A stretch of 64,000 nt of DNA. It comes from Clavelina lepadiformis (taxonomy: Eukaryota; Chordata; Ascidiacea; Aplousobranchia; Clavelinidae). Below, in pieces: positions 1-14,775 of this stretch (the first letter of the stretch is position 1; every line of letters begins with the position of its first letter). Below the pieces are notes generated by a model. The model was not told the origin of the DNA, did not search any database, and worked only from the letters and a program-made list of their open reading frames with translations. Made by a program: the position numbers and the translations under genes. The stretch is taken from the NCBI RefSeq assembly GCF_947623445.1, contig NC_135248.1, positions 15,323,820-15,387,819 on the forward strand, in the 5' to 3' direction.

Positions 1-3000
1 TTTCGATTCTTCGCTATAAAGCTTCTTGCTTTGAACTGGTCGAAGCTCTTTCGACAATGCCATTTCAGCTGTTTCCGGTATTTCAGTGAAATTTCTTCCT
101 TTGTTCTTTTCATATTCTTCTTTGTATTTAATCTACAGCAGATAAATCGGGAAATTAAAAGCCAATCACAACCACAACGTGGATTACTGAAACGAACAAC
201 GATGTAAATTAGAGTTGACACTCACATCTGATGATGTTTTATCTGCTTCTTTCATTCTTCTGTAGTGGTCGGTGTCGGTAACGTCAAAGCGATTTTTATC
301 TTTCTCTTTCTCAAAGTCTTCCTTGTACACGACCTGAAATGCAAAGAACACTTGAACCTAGCCTAAGATTTTTCCAACTGAAAACTTTTTAACCGCCTAC
401 GTACACCACTCTGGATTTTTTGAACGTCTGCACCAGCTTCGTAACCGGGGGTGATATGAACCGGGTAGTAGATGTTTTGTTTATCATATTCCCAATCCTC
501 TTTATAAGCAGCCTAAAATAAAAATTCAGGGTAGACGTTTGTGCAAAACTTAACCGAAATGACTCACCCTCTCACTTACATTACTGCTCAGTTCAGCAGC
601 CTTGATTCCTTGTTGAACAACAGGATGTTCTTTACTATCCATGGTTTGAAAACCTCGGTAGTTGTCAATAACTTCTCTGCGTTGCTTTTGGTATTCCAGC
701 TTTTAGAATAGAGATGCATTTGAAAAATCAACTTGTAGCCAGAAATAACGACAAATTACCGATTCACTTACATCGCTGGCAATTTTAGCACTTTCCTTTG
801 CTCTCACAAACTCCGGGGCGTCAGCAGGGATGGTATAGCTACCCAATGCTCTTTCCGCATCTTTCTGGTACTCAGTCTAAGCAAAATTTGCCTTTAAAAT
901 GAGATTAACTTCTTCACATTTTACATTTTAAATTTCAAAATCAAGACGTTAGACTTACAGAACTGGCCAATTCACTAGCTCTCCTGTGGTGTTCGTGTTC
1001 GGGGTAACCAATCGCCGGATCATTTGGACCTTTTCCCACAATATTTTCTTTATATTCTCTTTTATACGGTGATGGTGAAGCCAATTCCTGGGCAGACACT
1101 GCGTGAGATATCTCTTGTACATCTGCCAAACACGTTCAATTTCAATCTTGCTCAAAGAAAATCCACAGTCAATTTTACTTCTCCTAAGTTATCTCGATTG
1201 CAATCACAAAACTTTTAAAGACACACATTTCTCCAATTAGGCATGCATTCAGATATCAACAAAATATGTCGGGTAAAATCAAACCAGCATGAAAAGTTTT
1301 ACCTGCTCCGATTTTAACATTTTTCAGCATTTCTTTCGATTCTTCGCTATAAAGCTTCTTGCTTTGAACTGGTCGAAGCTCTTTCGACAATGCCATTTCA
1401 GCTGTTTCCGGTATTTCAGTGAAATTTCTTCCTTTGTTCTTTTCGTATTCTTCTTTGTATTTAATCTACAGCAGATAAATCGGGAAATTAAAAGCCAATC
1501 ACAACCACAACGTGGATTACTGAAACGAACAACGATGTAAATTAGAGTTGACACTCACATCTGATGATGTTTTATCTGCTTCTTTCATTGTTCTGTAGTG
1601 GTCGGTGTCGGTAACGTCAAAGCGATTTTTATCTTTCTCTTTCTCAAAGTCTTCCTTGTACACGACCTGAAATGCAAAGAACACTTGAACCTAGCCTAAG
1701 ATTTTTCCAACGAAAACTTTTTAACCGCCTACGTACACCACTCTGGATTTTTTGAACATCCGCACCAGCTTCGTAACCGGGGGTAATATGAACCGGGTAG
1801 TAGATGTTTTGTTTATCATATTCCCAATCCTCTTTATAAGCAGCCTAAGATAAAAATTCAGGGTAGACGTTTGTGCAAAACTTAACCGAAATGACTCACC
1901 CTCTCACTTACATTACTGCTCAGTTCAGCAGCCTTGATTCCTTGTTGAACAACAGGATGTTCTTTACTATCCATGGTTTGAAAACCTCGGTAGTTGTCAA
2001 TAACTTCTCTGCGTTGCTTTTGGTATTCCAGCTTTTAAAATAGAGATGCATTTGAAAAATCAACTTGTAACCAGAAAGAACGACAAATTACCGATTCACT
2101 TACATCGCTGGCAATTTTAGCACTTTCCTTTGCTCTCACAAACTCCGGGGCGTCAGCAGGGATGGTATAGCTACCCAATGCTCTTTCCGCATCTTTCTGG
2201 TACTCAGTCTAAGCAAAATTTGCCTTTAAAATGAGATTAACTTCTTCACATTTTACATTTTACATTTCCAAATCAAGCCGTTAGACTTACAGAACTGGCC
2301 AATTCACTAGCTCTCCTGTGGTGTTCGTGTTCGGGGTAACCAATCGCCGGATCACTTGGACCTTTTCCCACAATATTTTCTTTATATTCTCTTTTATACG
2401 GTGATGGTGAAGCCAATTCCTGGGCAGACACTGCGTGAGATATCTCTTGTACATCTGCCAAACATGTTCAATTTCAATCTCGCTCAAAGAAAATCCACAG
2501 TCAATTTTACTTCTCCTAAGCTCTCTCGATTGCAATCACAAAACTTTTAAAGACACACATTTCTCCAATTAGGCATGTATTGAGATATCAACAAAATCTG
2601 TCGGCAAAAAATAAACCAGGATGGAAAGTTTTACCTGCTCCGATTTTAACATTTTTTAGCATTTCTTTCGATTCTTCGCTATAAAGCTTCTTGCTTTGAA
2701 CTGGTCGAAGCTCTTTCGACAATGCCATTTCAGCTGTTTCCGGTATTTCAGTGAAATTTCTTCCTTTGTTCTTTTCATATTCTTCTTTGTATTTAATCTA
2801 CAGCAGATAAATCGGGAAATTAAAAGCCAATCACAACCACAACGTGGATTACTGAAACGAACAACGATGTAAATTAGAGTTGACACTCACATCTGATGAT
2901 GTTTTATCTGCTTCTTTCATTCTTCTGTAGTGGTCGGTGTCGGTAACGTCAAAGCGATTTTTATCTTTCTCTTTCTCAAAGTCTTCCTTGTACACGACCT

Positions 3001-6000
3001 GAAATGCAAAGAACACTTGAACCTAGCCTAAGATTTTTCCAACTGAAAACTTTTTAACCGCCTACGTACACCACTCTGGATTTTTTGAACGTCTGCACCA
3101 GCTTCGTAACCGGGGGTGATATGAACCGGGTAGTAGATGTTTTGTTTATCATATTCCCAATCCTCTTTATAAGCAGCCTAAAATAAAAATTCAGGGTAGA
3201 CGTTTGTGCAAAACTTAACCGAAATGACTCACCCTCTCACTTACATTACTGCTCAGTTCAGCAGCCTTGATTCCTTGTTGAACAACAGGATGTTCTTTAC
3301 TATCCATGGTTTGAAAACCTCGGTAGTTGTCAATAACTTCTCTGCGTTGCTTTTGGTATTCCAGCTTTTAGAATAGAGATGCATTTGAAAAATCAACTTG
3401 TAGCCAGAAAGAACGACAAATTACCGATTCACTTACATCGCTGGCAATTTTAGCACTTTCCTTTGCTCTCACAAACTCCGGGGCGTCAGCAGGGATGGTA
3501 TAGCTACCCAATGCTCTTTCCGCATCTTTCTGGTACTCAGTCTAAGCAAAATTTGCCTTTAAAATGAGATTAACTTCTTCACATTTTACATTTTAAATTT
3601 CAAAATCAAGACGTTAGACTTACAGAACTGGCCAATTCACTAGCTCTCCTGTGGTGTTCGTGTTCGGGGTAACCAATCGCCGGATCATTTGGACCTTTTC
3701 CCACAATATTTTCTTTATATTCTCTTTTATACGGTGATGGTGAAGCCAATTCCTGGGCAGACACTGCGTGAGATATCTCTTGTACATCTGCCAAACACGT
3801 TCAATTTCAATCTTGCTCAAAGAAAATCCACAGTCAATTTTACTTCTCCTAAGTTATCTCGATTGCAATCACAAAACTTTTAAAGACACACATTTCTCCA
3901 ATTAGGCATGCATTCAGATATCAACAAAATATGTCGGGTAAAATCAAACCAGCATGAAAAGTTTTACCTGCTCCGATTTTAACATTTTTCAGCATTTCTT
4001 TCGATTCTTCGCTATAAAGCTTCTTGCTTTGAACTGGTCGAAGCTCTTTCGACAATGCCATTTCAGCTGTTTCCGGTATTTCAGTGAAATTTCTTCCTTT
4101 GTTCTTTTCATATTCTTCTTTGTATTTAATCTACAGCAGATAAATCGGGAAATTAAAAGCCAATCACAACCACAACGTGGATTACTGAAACGAACAACGA
4201 TGTAAATTAGAGTTGACACTCACATCTGATGATGTTTTATCTGCTTCTTTCATTCTTCTGTAGTGGTCGGTGTCGGTAACGTCAAAGCGATTTTTATCTT
4301 TCTCTTTCTCAAAGTCTTCCTTGTACACGACCTGAAATGCAAAGAACACTTGAACCTAGCCTAAGATTTTTCCAACGAAAACTTTTTAACCGCCTACGTA
4401 CACCACTCTGGATTTTTAGAACGTCCGCACCAGCTTCGTAACCGGGGGTAATATGAACCGGGTAGTAGATGTTTTGTTTATCATATTCCCAATCCTCTTT
4501 ATAAGCAGCCTAAGATAAAAATTCAGGGTAGACGTTTGTGCAAAACTTAATCGAAATGAGTCACCCTCTCACTTACATTACTGCTCAGTTCAGCAGCCTT
4601 GATTCCTTGTTGAACAACAGGATGTTCTTTACTATCCATGGTTTGAAAACCTCGGTAGTTGTCAATAACTTCTCTGCGTTGCTTTTGGTATTCCAGCTTT
4701 TAGAATAGAGATACATTTGAAAAATCAACTTGTAACCAGAAAGAACGACAAATTACCGATTCACTTACATCGCTGGCAATTTTAGCACTTTCCTTTGCTC
4801 TCACAAACTCCGGGGCGTCAGCAGGGATGGTATAGCTACCCAATGCTCTTTCCGCATCTTTCTGGTACTCAGTCTAAGCAAAATTTGCCTTTAAAATGAG
4901 ATTAACTTCTTCACATTTTACATTTTACATTTCCAAATCAAGCCGTTAGACTTACAGAACTGGCCAATTCACTAGCTCTCCTGTGGTGTTCGTGTTCGGG
5001 GTAACCAATCGCCGGATCACTTGGACCTTTTCCCACAATATTTTCTTTATATTCTCTTTTATACGGTGATGGTGAAGCCAATTCCTGGGCAGACACTGCG
5101 TGAGATATCTCTTGTACATCTGCCAACACGTTCAATTTCAATCTCGCTCAAAGAAAATCCACAGTCAATTTTACTTCTCCTAAGTTATCTCGATTGCAAT
5201 CACAAAACTTTTAAAGACACACATTTCTCCAATTAGGCATGCATTCAGATATCAACAAAATATGTCGGGTAAAATCAAACCAGCATGAAAAGTTTTACCT
5301 GCTCCGATTTTAACATTTTTCAGCATTTCTTTCGATTCTTCGCTATAAAGCTTCTTGCTTTGAACTGGTCGAAGCTCTTTCGACAATGCCATTTCAGCTG
5401 TTTCCGGTATTTCAGTGAAATTTCTTCCTTTGTTCTTTTCATATTCTTCTTTGTATTTAATCTACAGCAGATAAATCGGGAAATTAAAAGCCAATCACAA
5501 CCACAACGTGGATTACTGAAACGAACAACGATGTAAATTAGAGTTGACACTCACATCTGATGATGTTTTATCTGCTTCTTTCATTCTTCTGTAGTGGTCG
5601 GTGTCGGTAATGTCAAAGCGATTTTTATCTTTCTCTTTCTCAAAGTCTTCCTTGTACACGACCTGAAATGCAAAGAACACTTGAACCTAGCCTAAGATTT
5701 TTCCAACGAAAACTTTTTAACCGCCTACGTACACCACTCTGGATTTTTTGAACGTCCGCACCAGCTTCGTAACCGGGGGTAATATGAACCGGGTAGTAGA
5801 TGTTTTGTTTATCATATTCCCAATCCTCTTTATAAGCAGCCTAAGATAAAAATTCAGGGTAGACGTTTGTGCAAAACTTAATCGAAATGAGTCACCCTCT
5901 CACTTACATTACTGCTCAGTTCAGCAGCCTTGATTCCTTGTTGAACAACAGGATGTTCTTTACTATCCATGGTTTGAAAACCTCGGTAGTTGTCAATAAC

Positions 6001-9000
6001 TTCTCTGCGTTGCTTTTGGTATTCCAGCTTTTAGAATAGAGATACATTTGAAAAATCAACTTGTAACCAGAAAGAACGACAAATTACCGATTCACTTACA
6101 TCGCTGGCAATTTTAGCACTTTCCTTTGCTCTCACAAACTCCGGGGCGTCAGCAGGGATGGTATAGCTACCCAATGCTCTTTCCGCATCTTTCTGGTACT
6201 CAGTCTAAGCAAAATTTGCCTTTAAAATGAGATTAACTTCTTCACATTTTACACTTTACATTTCCAAATCAAGCCGTTAGACTTACAGAACTGGCCAATT
6301 CACTAGCTCTCCTGTGGTGTTCGTGTTCGGGGTAACCAATCGCCGGATCACTTGGACCTTTTCCCACAATATTTTCTTTATATTCTCTTTTATACGGTGA
6401 TGGTGAAGCCAATTCCTGGGCAGACACTGCGTGAGATATCTCTTGTACATCTGCCAACACGTTCAATTTCAATCTCGCTCAAAGAAAATCCACAGTCAAT
6501 TTTACTTCTCCTAAGTTATCTCGATTGCAATCACAAAACTTTTAAAGACACACATTTCTCCAATTAGGCATGCATTCAGATATCAACAAAATATGTCGGG
6601 TAAAATCAAACCAGCATGAAAAGTTTTACCTGCTCCGATTTTAACATTTTTCAGCATTTCTTTCGATTCTTCGCTATAAAGCTTCTTGCTTTGAACTGGT
6701 CGAAGCTCTTTCGACAATGCCATTTCAGCTGTTTCCGGTATTTCAGTGAAATTTCTTCCTTTGTTCTTTTCATATTCTTCTTTGTATTTAATCTACAGCA
6801 GATAAATCGGGAAATTAAAAGCCAATCACAACCACAACGTGGATTACTGAAACGAACAACGATGTAAATTAGAGTTGACACTCACATCTGATGATGTTTT
6901 ATCTGCTTCTTTCATTCTTCTGTAGTGGTCGGTGTCGGTAACGTCAAAGCGATTTTTATCTTTCTCTTTCTCAAAGTCTTCCTTGTACACGACCTGAAAT
7001 GCAAAGAACACTTGAACCTAGCCTAAGATTTTTCCAACGAAAACTTTTTAACCGCCTACGTACACCACTCTGGATTTTTTGAACATCCGCACCAGCTTCG
7101 TAACCGGGGGTAATATGAACCGGGTAGTAGATGTTTTGTTTATCATATTCCCAATCCTCTTTATAAGCAGCCTAAGATAAAAATTCAGGGTAGACGTTTG
7201 TGCAAAACTTAACCGAAATGACTCACCCTCTCACTTACATTACTGCTCAGTTCAGCAGCCTTGATTCCTTGTTGAACAACAGGATGTTCTTTACTATCCA
7301 TGGTTTGAAAACCTCGGTAGTTGTCAATAACTTCTCTGCGTTGCTTTTGGTATTCCAGCTTTTAAAATAGAGATGCATTTGAAAAATCAACTTGTAACCA
7401 GAAAGAACGACAAATTACCGATTCACTTACATCGCTGGCAATTTTAGCACTTTCCTTTGCTCTCACAAACTCCGGGGCGTCAGCAGGGATGGTATAGCTA
7501 CCCAATGCTCTTTCCGCATCTTTCTGGTACTCAGTCTAAGCAAAATTTGCCTTTAAAATGAGATTAACTTCTTCACATTTTACATTTTACATTTCCAAAT
7601 CAAGCCGTTAGACTTACAGAACTGGCCAATTCACTAGCTCTCCTGTGGTGTTCGTGTTCGGGGTAACCAATCGCCGGATCACTTGGACCTTTTCCCACAA
7701 TATTTTCTTTATATTCTCTTTTATACGGTGATGGTGAAGCCAATTCCTGGGCAGACACTGCGTGAGATATCTCTTGTACATCTGCCAAACACGTTCAATT
7801 TCAATCTCGCTCAAAGAAAATCCACAGTCAATTTTACTTCTCCTAAGTTATCTCGATTGCAATCACAAAACTTTTAAAGACACACATTTCTCCAATTAGG
7901 CATGCATTCAGATATCAACAAAATATGTCGGGTAAAATCAAACCAGCATGAAAAGTTTTACCTGCTCCGATTTTAACATTTTTCAGCATTTCTTTCGATT
8001 CTTCGCTATAAAGCTTCTTGCTTTGAACTGGTCGAAGCTCTTTCGACAATGCCATTTCAGCTGTTTCCGGTATTTCAGTGAAATTTCTTCCTTTGTTCTT
8101 TTCATATTCTTCTTTGTATTTAATCTACAGCAGATAAATCGGGAAATTAAAAGCCAATCACAACCACAACGTGGATTACTGAAACGAAAAACGATGTAAA
8201 TTAGAGTTGACACTCACATCTGATGATGTTTTATCTGCTTCTTTCATTCTTCTGTAGTGGTCGGTGTCGGTAACGTCAAAGCGATTTTTATCTTTCTCTT
8301 TCTCAAAGTCTTCCTTGTACACGACCTGAAATGCAAAGAACACTTGAACCTAGCCTAAGATTTTTCCAACGAAAACTTTTTAACCGCCTACGTACACCAC
8401 TCTGGATTTTTTGAACATCCGCACCAGCTTCGTAACCGGGGGTAATATGAACCGGGTAGTAGATGTTTTGTTTATCATATTCCCAATCCTCTTTATAAGC
8501 AGCCTAAGATAAAAAATCAGGGTAGACGTTTGTGCAAAACTTAATCGAAATGAGTCACCCTCTCACTTACATTACTGCTCAGTTCAGCAGCCTTGATTCC
8601 TTGTTGAACAACAGGATGTTCTTTACTATCCATGGTTTGAAAACCTCGGTAGTTGTCAATAACTTCTCTGCGTTGCTTTTGGTATTCCAGCTTTTAGAAT
8701 AGAGATACATTTGAAAAATCAACTTGTAACCAGAAAGAACGACAAATTACCGATTCACTTACATCGCTGGCAATTTTAGCACTTTCCTTTGCTCTCACAA
8801 ACTCCGGGGCGTCAGCAGGGATGGTATAGCTACCCAATGCTCTTTCCGCATCTTTCTGGTACTCAGTCTAAGCAAAATTTGCCTTTAAAATGAGATTAAC
8901 TTCTTCACATTTTACATTTTACATTTCCAAATCAAGCCGTTAGACTTACAGAACTGGCCAATTCACTAGCTCTCCTGTGGTGTTCGTGTTCGGGGTAACC

Positions 9001-12000
9001 AATCGCCGGATCACTTGGACCTTTTCCCACAATATTTTCTTTATATTCTCTTTTATACGGTGATGGTGAAGCCAATTCCTGGGCAGACACTGCGTGAGAT
9101 ATCTCTTGTACATCTGCCAACACGTTCAATTTCAATCTCGCTCAAAGAAAATCCACAGTCAATTTTACTTCTCCTAAGTTATCTCGATTGCAATCACAAA
9201 ACTTTTAAAGACACACATTTCTCCAATTAGGCATGCATTCAGATATCAACAAAATATGTCGGGTAAAATCAAACCAGCATGAAAAGTTTTACCTGCTCCG
9301 ATTTTAACATTTTTCAGCATTTCTTTCGATTCTTCGCTATAAAGCTTCTTGCTTTGAACTGGTCGAAGCTCTTTCGACAATGCCATTTCAGCTGTTTCCG
9401 GTATTTCAGTGAAATTTCTTCCTTTGTTCTTTTCATATTCTTCTTTGTATTTAATCTACAGCAGATAAATCGGGAAATTAAAAGCCAATCACAACCACAA
9501 CGTGGATTACTGAAACGAACAACGATGTAAATTAGAGTTGACACTCACATCTGATGATGTTTTATCTGCTTCTTTCATTCTTCTGTAGTGGTCGGTGTCG
9601 GTAACGTCAAAGCGATTTTTATCTTTCTCTTTCTCAAAGTCTTCCTTGTACACGACCTGAAATGCAAAGAACACTTGAACCTAGCCTAAGATTTTTCCAA
9701 CGAAAACTTTTTAACCGCCTACGTACACCACTCTGGATTTTTTGAACATCCGCACCAGCTTCGTAACCGGGGGTAATATGAACCGGGTAGTAGATGTTTT
9801 GTTTATCATATTCCCAATCCTCTTTATAAGCAGCCTAAGATAAAAATTCAGGGTAGACGTTTGTGCAAAACTTAACCGAAATGACTCACCCTCTCACTTA
9901 CATTACTGCTCAGTTCAGCAGCCTTGATTCCTTGTTGAACAACAGGATGTTCTTTACTATCCATGGTTTGAAAACCTCGGTAGTTGTCAATAACTTCTCT
10001 GCGTTGCTTTTGGTATTCCAGCTTTTAAAATAGAGATGCATTTGAAAAATCAACTTGTAACCAGAAAGAACGACAAATTACCGATTCACTTACATCGCTG
10101 GCAATTTTAGCACTTTCCTTTGCTCTCACAAACTCCGGGGCGTCAGCAGGGATGGTATAGCTACCCAATGCTCTTTCCGCATCTTTCTGGTACTCAGTCT
10201 AAGCAAAATTTGCCTTTAAAATGAGATTAACTTCTTCACATTTTACATTTTACATTTCCAAATCAAGCCGTTAGACTTACAGAACTGGCCAATTCACTAG
10301 CTCTCCTGTGGTGTTCGTGTTCGGGGTAACCAATCGCCGGATCACTTGGACCTTTTCCCACAATATTTTCTTTATATTCTCTTTTATACGGTGATGGTGA
10401 AGCCAATTCCTGGGCAGACACTGCGTGAGATATCTCTTGTACATCTGCCAAACACGTTCAATTTCAATCTCGCTCAAAGAAAATCCACAGTCAATTTTAC
10501 TTCTCCTAAGTTATCTCGATTGCAATCACAAAACTTTTAAAGACACACATTTCTCCAATTAGGCATGCATTCAGATATCAACAAAATATGTCGGGTAAAA
10601 TCAAACCAGCATGAAAAGTTTTACCTGCTCCGATTTTAACATTTTTCAGCATTTCTTTCGATTCTTCGCTATAAAGCTTCTTGCTTTGAACTGGTCGAAG
10701 CTCTTTCGACAATGCCATTTCAGCTGTTTCCGGTATTTCAGTGAAATTTCTTCCTTTGTTCTTTTCATATTCTTCTTTGTATTTAATCTACAGCAGATAA
10801 ATCGGGAAATTAAAAGCCAATCACAACCACAACGTGGATTACTGAAACGAACAACGATGTAAATTAGAGTTGACACTCACATCTGATGATGTTTTATCTG
10901 CTTCTTTCATTCTTCTGTAGTGGTCGGTGTCGGTAACGTCAAAGCGATTTTTATCTTTCTCTTTCTCAAAGTCTTCCTTGTACACGACCTGAAATGCAAA
11001 GAACACTTGAACCTAGCCTAAGATTTTTCCAACGAAAACTTTTTAACCGCCTACGTACACCACTCTGGATTTTTTGAACATCCGCACCAGCTTCGTAACC
11101 GGGGGTAATATGAACCGGGTAGTAGATGTTTTGTTTATCATATTCCCAATCCTCTTTATAAGCAGCCTAAGATAAAAATTCAGGGTAGACGTTTGTGCAA
11201 AACTTAACCGAAATGACTCACCCTCTCACTTACATTACTGCTCAGTTCAGCAGCCTTGATTCCTTGTTGAACAACAGGATGTTCTTTACTATCCATGGTT
11301 TGAAAACCTCGGTAGTTGTCAATAACTTCTCTGCGTTGCTTTTGGTATTCCAGCTTTTAAAATAGAGATGCATTTGAAAAATCAACTTGTAACCAGAAAG
11401 AACGACAAATTACCGATTCACTTACATCGCTGGCAATTTTAGCACTTTCCTTTGCTCTCACAAACTCCGGGGCGTCAGCAGGGATGGTATAGCTACCCAA
11501 TGCTCTTTCCGCATCTTTCTGGTACTCAGTCTAAGCAAAATTTGCCTTTAAAATGAGATTAACTTCTTCACATTTTACATTTTACATTTCCAAATCAAGC
11601 CGTTAGACTTACAGAACTGGCCAATTCACTAGCTCTCCTGTGGTGTTCGTGTTCGGGGTAACCAATCGCCGGATCACTTGGACCTTTTCCCACAATATTT
11701 TCTTTATATTCTCTTTTATACGGTGATGGTGAAGCCAATTCCTGGGCAGACACTGCGTGAGATATCTCTTGTACATCTGCCAACACGTTCAATTTCAATC
11801 TCGCTCAAAGAAAATCCACAGTCAATTTTACTTCTCCTAAGTTATCTCGATTGCAATCACAAAACTTTTAAAGACACACATTTCTCCAATTAGGCATGCA
11901 TTCAGATATCAACAAAATATGTCGGGTAAAATCAAACCAGCATGAAAAGTTTTACCTGCTCCGATTTTAACATTTTTCAGCATTTCTTTCGATTCTTCGC

Positions 12001-14775
12001 TATAAAGCTTCTTGCTTTGAACTGGTCGAAGCTCTTTCGACAATGCCATTTCAGCTGTTTCCGGTATTTCAGTGAAATTTCTTCCTTTGTTCTTTTCATA
12101 TTCTTCTTTGTATTTAATCTACAGCAGATAAATCGGGAAATTAAAAGCCAATCACAACCACAACGTGGATTACTGAAACGAACAACGATGTAAATTAGAG
12201 TTGACACTCACATCTGATGATGTTTTATCTGCTTCTTTCATTCTTCTGTAGTGGTCGGTGTCGGTAACGTCAAAGCGATTTTTATCTTTCTCTTTCTCAA
12301 AGTCTTCCTTGTACACGACCTGAAATGCAAAGAACACTTGAACCTAGCCTAAGATTTTTCCAACGAAAACTTTTTAACCGCCTACGTACACCACTCTGGA
12401 TTTTTTGAACATCCGCACCAGCTTCGTAACCGGGGGTAATATGAACCGGGTAGTAGATGTTTTGTTTATCATATTCCCAATCCTCTTTATAAGCAGCCTA
12501 AGATAAAAATTCAGGGTAGACGTTTGTGCAAAACTTAACCGAAATGACTCACCCTCTCACTTACATTACTGCTCAGTTCAGCAGCCTTGATTCCTTGTTG
12601 AACAACAGGATGTTCTTTACTATCCATGGTTTGAAAACCTCGGTAGTTGTCAATAACTTCTCTGCGTTGCTTTTGGTATTCCAGCTTTTAAAATAGAGAT
12701 GCATTTGAAAAATCAACTTGTAACCAGAAAGAACGACAAATTACCGATTCACTTACATCGCTGGCAATTTTAGCACTTTCCTTTGCTCTCACAAACTCCG
12801 GGGCTACAGCAGGGATGGTATAGCTACCCAATGCTCTTTCCGCATCTTTCTGGTACTCAGTCTAAGCAAAATTTGCCTTTAAAATGAGATTAACTTCTTC
12901 ACATTTTACATTTTACATTTCCAAATCAAGCCGTTAGACTTACAGAACTGGCCAATTCACTAGCTCTCCTGTGGTGTTCGTGTTCGGGGTAACCAATCGC
13001 CGGATCACTTGGACCTTTTCCCACAATATTTTCTTTATATTCTCTTTTATACGGTGATGGTGAAGCCAATTCCTGGGCAGACACTGCGTGAGATATCTCT
13101 TGTACATCTGCCAAACACGTTCAATTTCAATCTCGCTCAAAGAAAATCCACAGTCAATTTTACTTCTCCTAAGTTATCTCGATTGCAATCACAAAACTTT
13201 TAAAGACACACATTTCTCCAATTAGGCATGCATTCAGATATCAACAAAATATGTCGGGTAAAATCAAACCAGCATGAAAAGTTTTACCTGCTCCGATTTT
13301 AACATTTTTCAGCATTTCTTTCGATTCTTCGCTATAAAGCTTCTTGCTTTGAACTGGTCGAAGCTCTTTCGACAATGCCATTTCAGCTGTTTCCGGTATT
13401 TCAGTGAAATTTCTTCCTTTGTTCTTTTCATATTCTTCTTTGTATTTAATCTACAGCAGATAAATCGGGAAATTAAAAGCCAATCACAACCACAACGTGG
13501 ATTACTGAAACGAAAAACGATGTAAATTAGAGTTGACATTCACATCTGATGATGTTTTATCTGCTTCTTTCATTCTTCTGTAGTGGTCGGTGTCGGTAAC
13601 GTCAAAGCGATTTTTATCTTTCTCTTTCTCAAAGTCTTCCTTGTACATGACCTGAAATGCAAAGAACACTTGAAACTAGTCTAAGATTTTTCCAACGAAA
13701 ACTTTTTAACCACCTACGTACACCACTCTGGATTTTTTGAGCATCCGCAACAGCTTCGTAACCGGGGGTAATATGAACCGGGTAGTAGATGTTTTGTTTA
13801 TCATATTCCCAATCCTCTTTATAAGCAGCCTAAAATAAAAATTCAGTGTAGACGTTTGTGTAAAACTTAACCGAAATGAGTCACCCTCTCACTTACATTA
13901 CTTCTCAGTTCAGCAGCCTTGATTCCTTGTTGAACAACAGGATGTTCTTTACTATCCATGGTTTGAAAACCTCGGTAGTTGTCAATAACTTCTCTGCGTT
14001 GCTTTTGGTATTCCAGCTTTTAGAATAAAGATACTTTGAAAAATCAACTTGTAACCAGAAAGAACGACAAATTACCGATTCACTTACATCGCTGGCAATT
14101 TTAGCACTTTCCTTTGCTCTCACAAACTCCGGGGCGTCAGCAGGGATGGTATGGCTACCCAATGCTCTTTCCGCATCTTTCTGGTACTCAGTCTAAGCAA
14201 AATTTGCCTTTAAAATGAGATTAACTTCTTCACATTTTACATTTTAAATTTCAAAATCAAGACGTTAGACTTACAGAACTGGCCAATTCACTAGCTCTCC
14301 TGTGGTGTTCGTGTTCGGGGTAACCAATCGCCGGATCATTTGGACCTTTTCCCACAATATTTTCTTTATATTCTCTTTTATACGGTGATGGTGAAGCCAA
14401 TTCCTGGGCAGACACTGCGTGAGATATCTCTTGTACATCTGCCAAACACGTTCAATTTCAATCTTGCTCAAAGAAAATCCACAGTCAATTTTACTTCTCC
14501 TAAGTTATCTCGATTGCAATCACAAAACTTTTAAAGACACACATTTCTCCAATTAGGCATGCATTGAGATATCAACAAAATCTTTCCGGTAAAAATAAAC
14601 CAGCATGGAAATTTTTACCTGGTCCGATTTTAACATTTTTCAGCATTTCTTTCGATTCTTCGCTATAAAGCTTCTTGCTTTGAACTGGTCGAAGCTCTTT
14701 CGACAATGCCATTTCAGCTGTTTCCGGTATTTCAGTGAAATTTCTTCCTTTGTTCTTTTCATATTCTTCTTTGTA
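1..14775. repeat. Tandem array of ~1331-bp nebulin super-repeat units (11 complete, 1 partial)
   Basis: Each unit carries six minus-strand exons and six introns. In the first unit these are f 226-333, e 405-512, d 580-699, c 772-876, b 959-1122 and a 1303-1465 (108, 108, 120, 105, 164, 163 nt). Exon a recurs at 1303, 2635, 3968, 5299, 6630, 7962, 9293, 10625, 11956, 13288 and 14619, plus a partial copy at 1-132. Spacing is 1331-1333 bp. One unit encodes 256 residues, equal to seven nebulin repeats. Introns (67-180 bp) are as similar as exons, with only scattered single-base differences. Similarity ends at about 14775, inside the 5' part of the outermost exon a. The array continues past base 1. 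Confidence 0.97.

Noticed and set aside
1024..1540. Recurrent plus-strand open frames (about 64-83 codons) present in every array unit, e.g. 1024-1218 and 1289-1540
   Set aside because: They are antisense shadows of nebulin exons b and a, repeated only because the unit repeats. They cross splice sites and have no independent start context or family resemblance.
1..14775. Bacterial-style repeat or CRISPR-like array
   Set aside because: The period is 1331 bp with coding exons and no short direct repeats with unique spacers, so it is a tandem gene-internal duplication.
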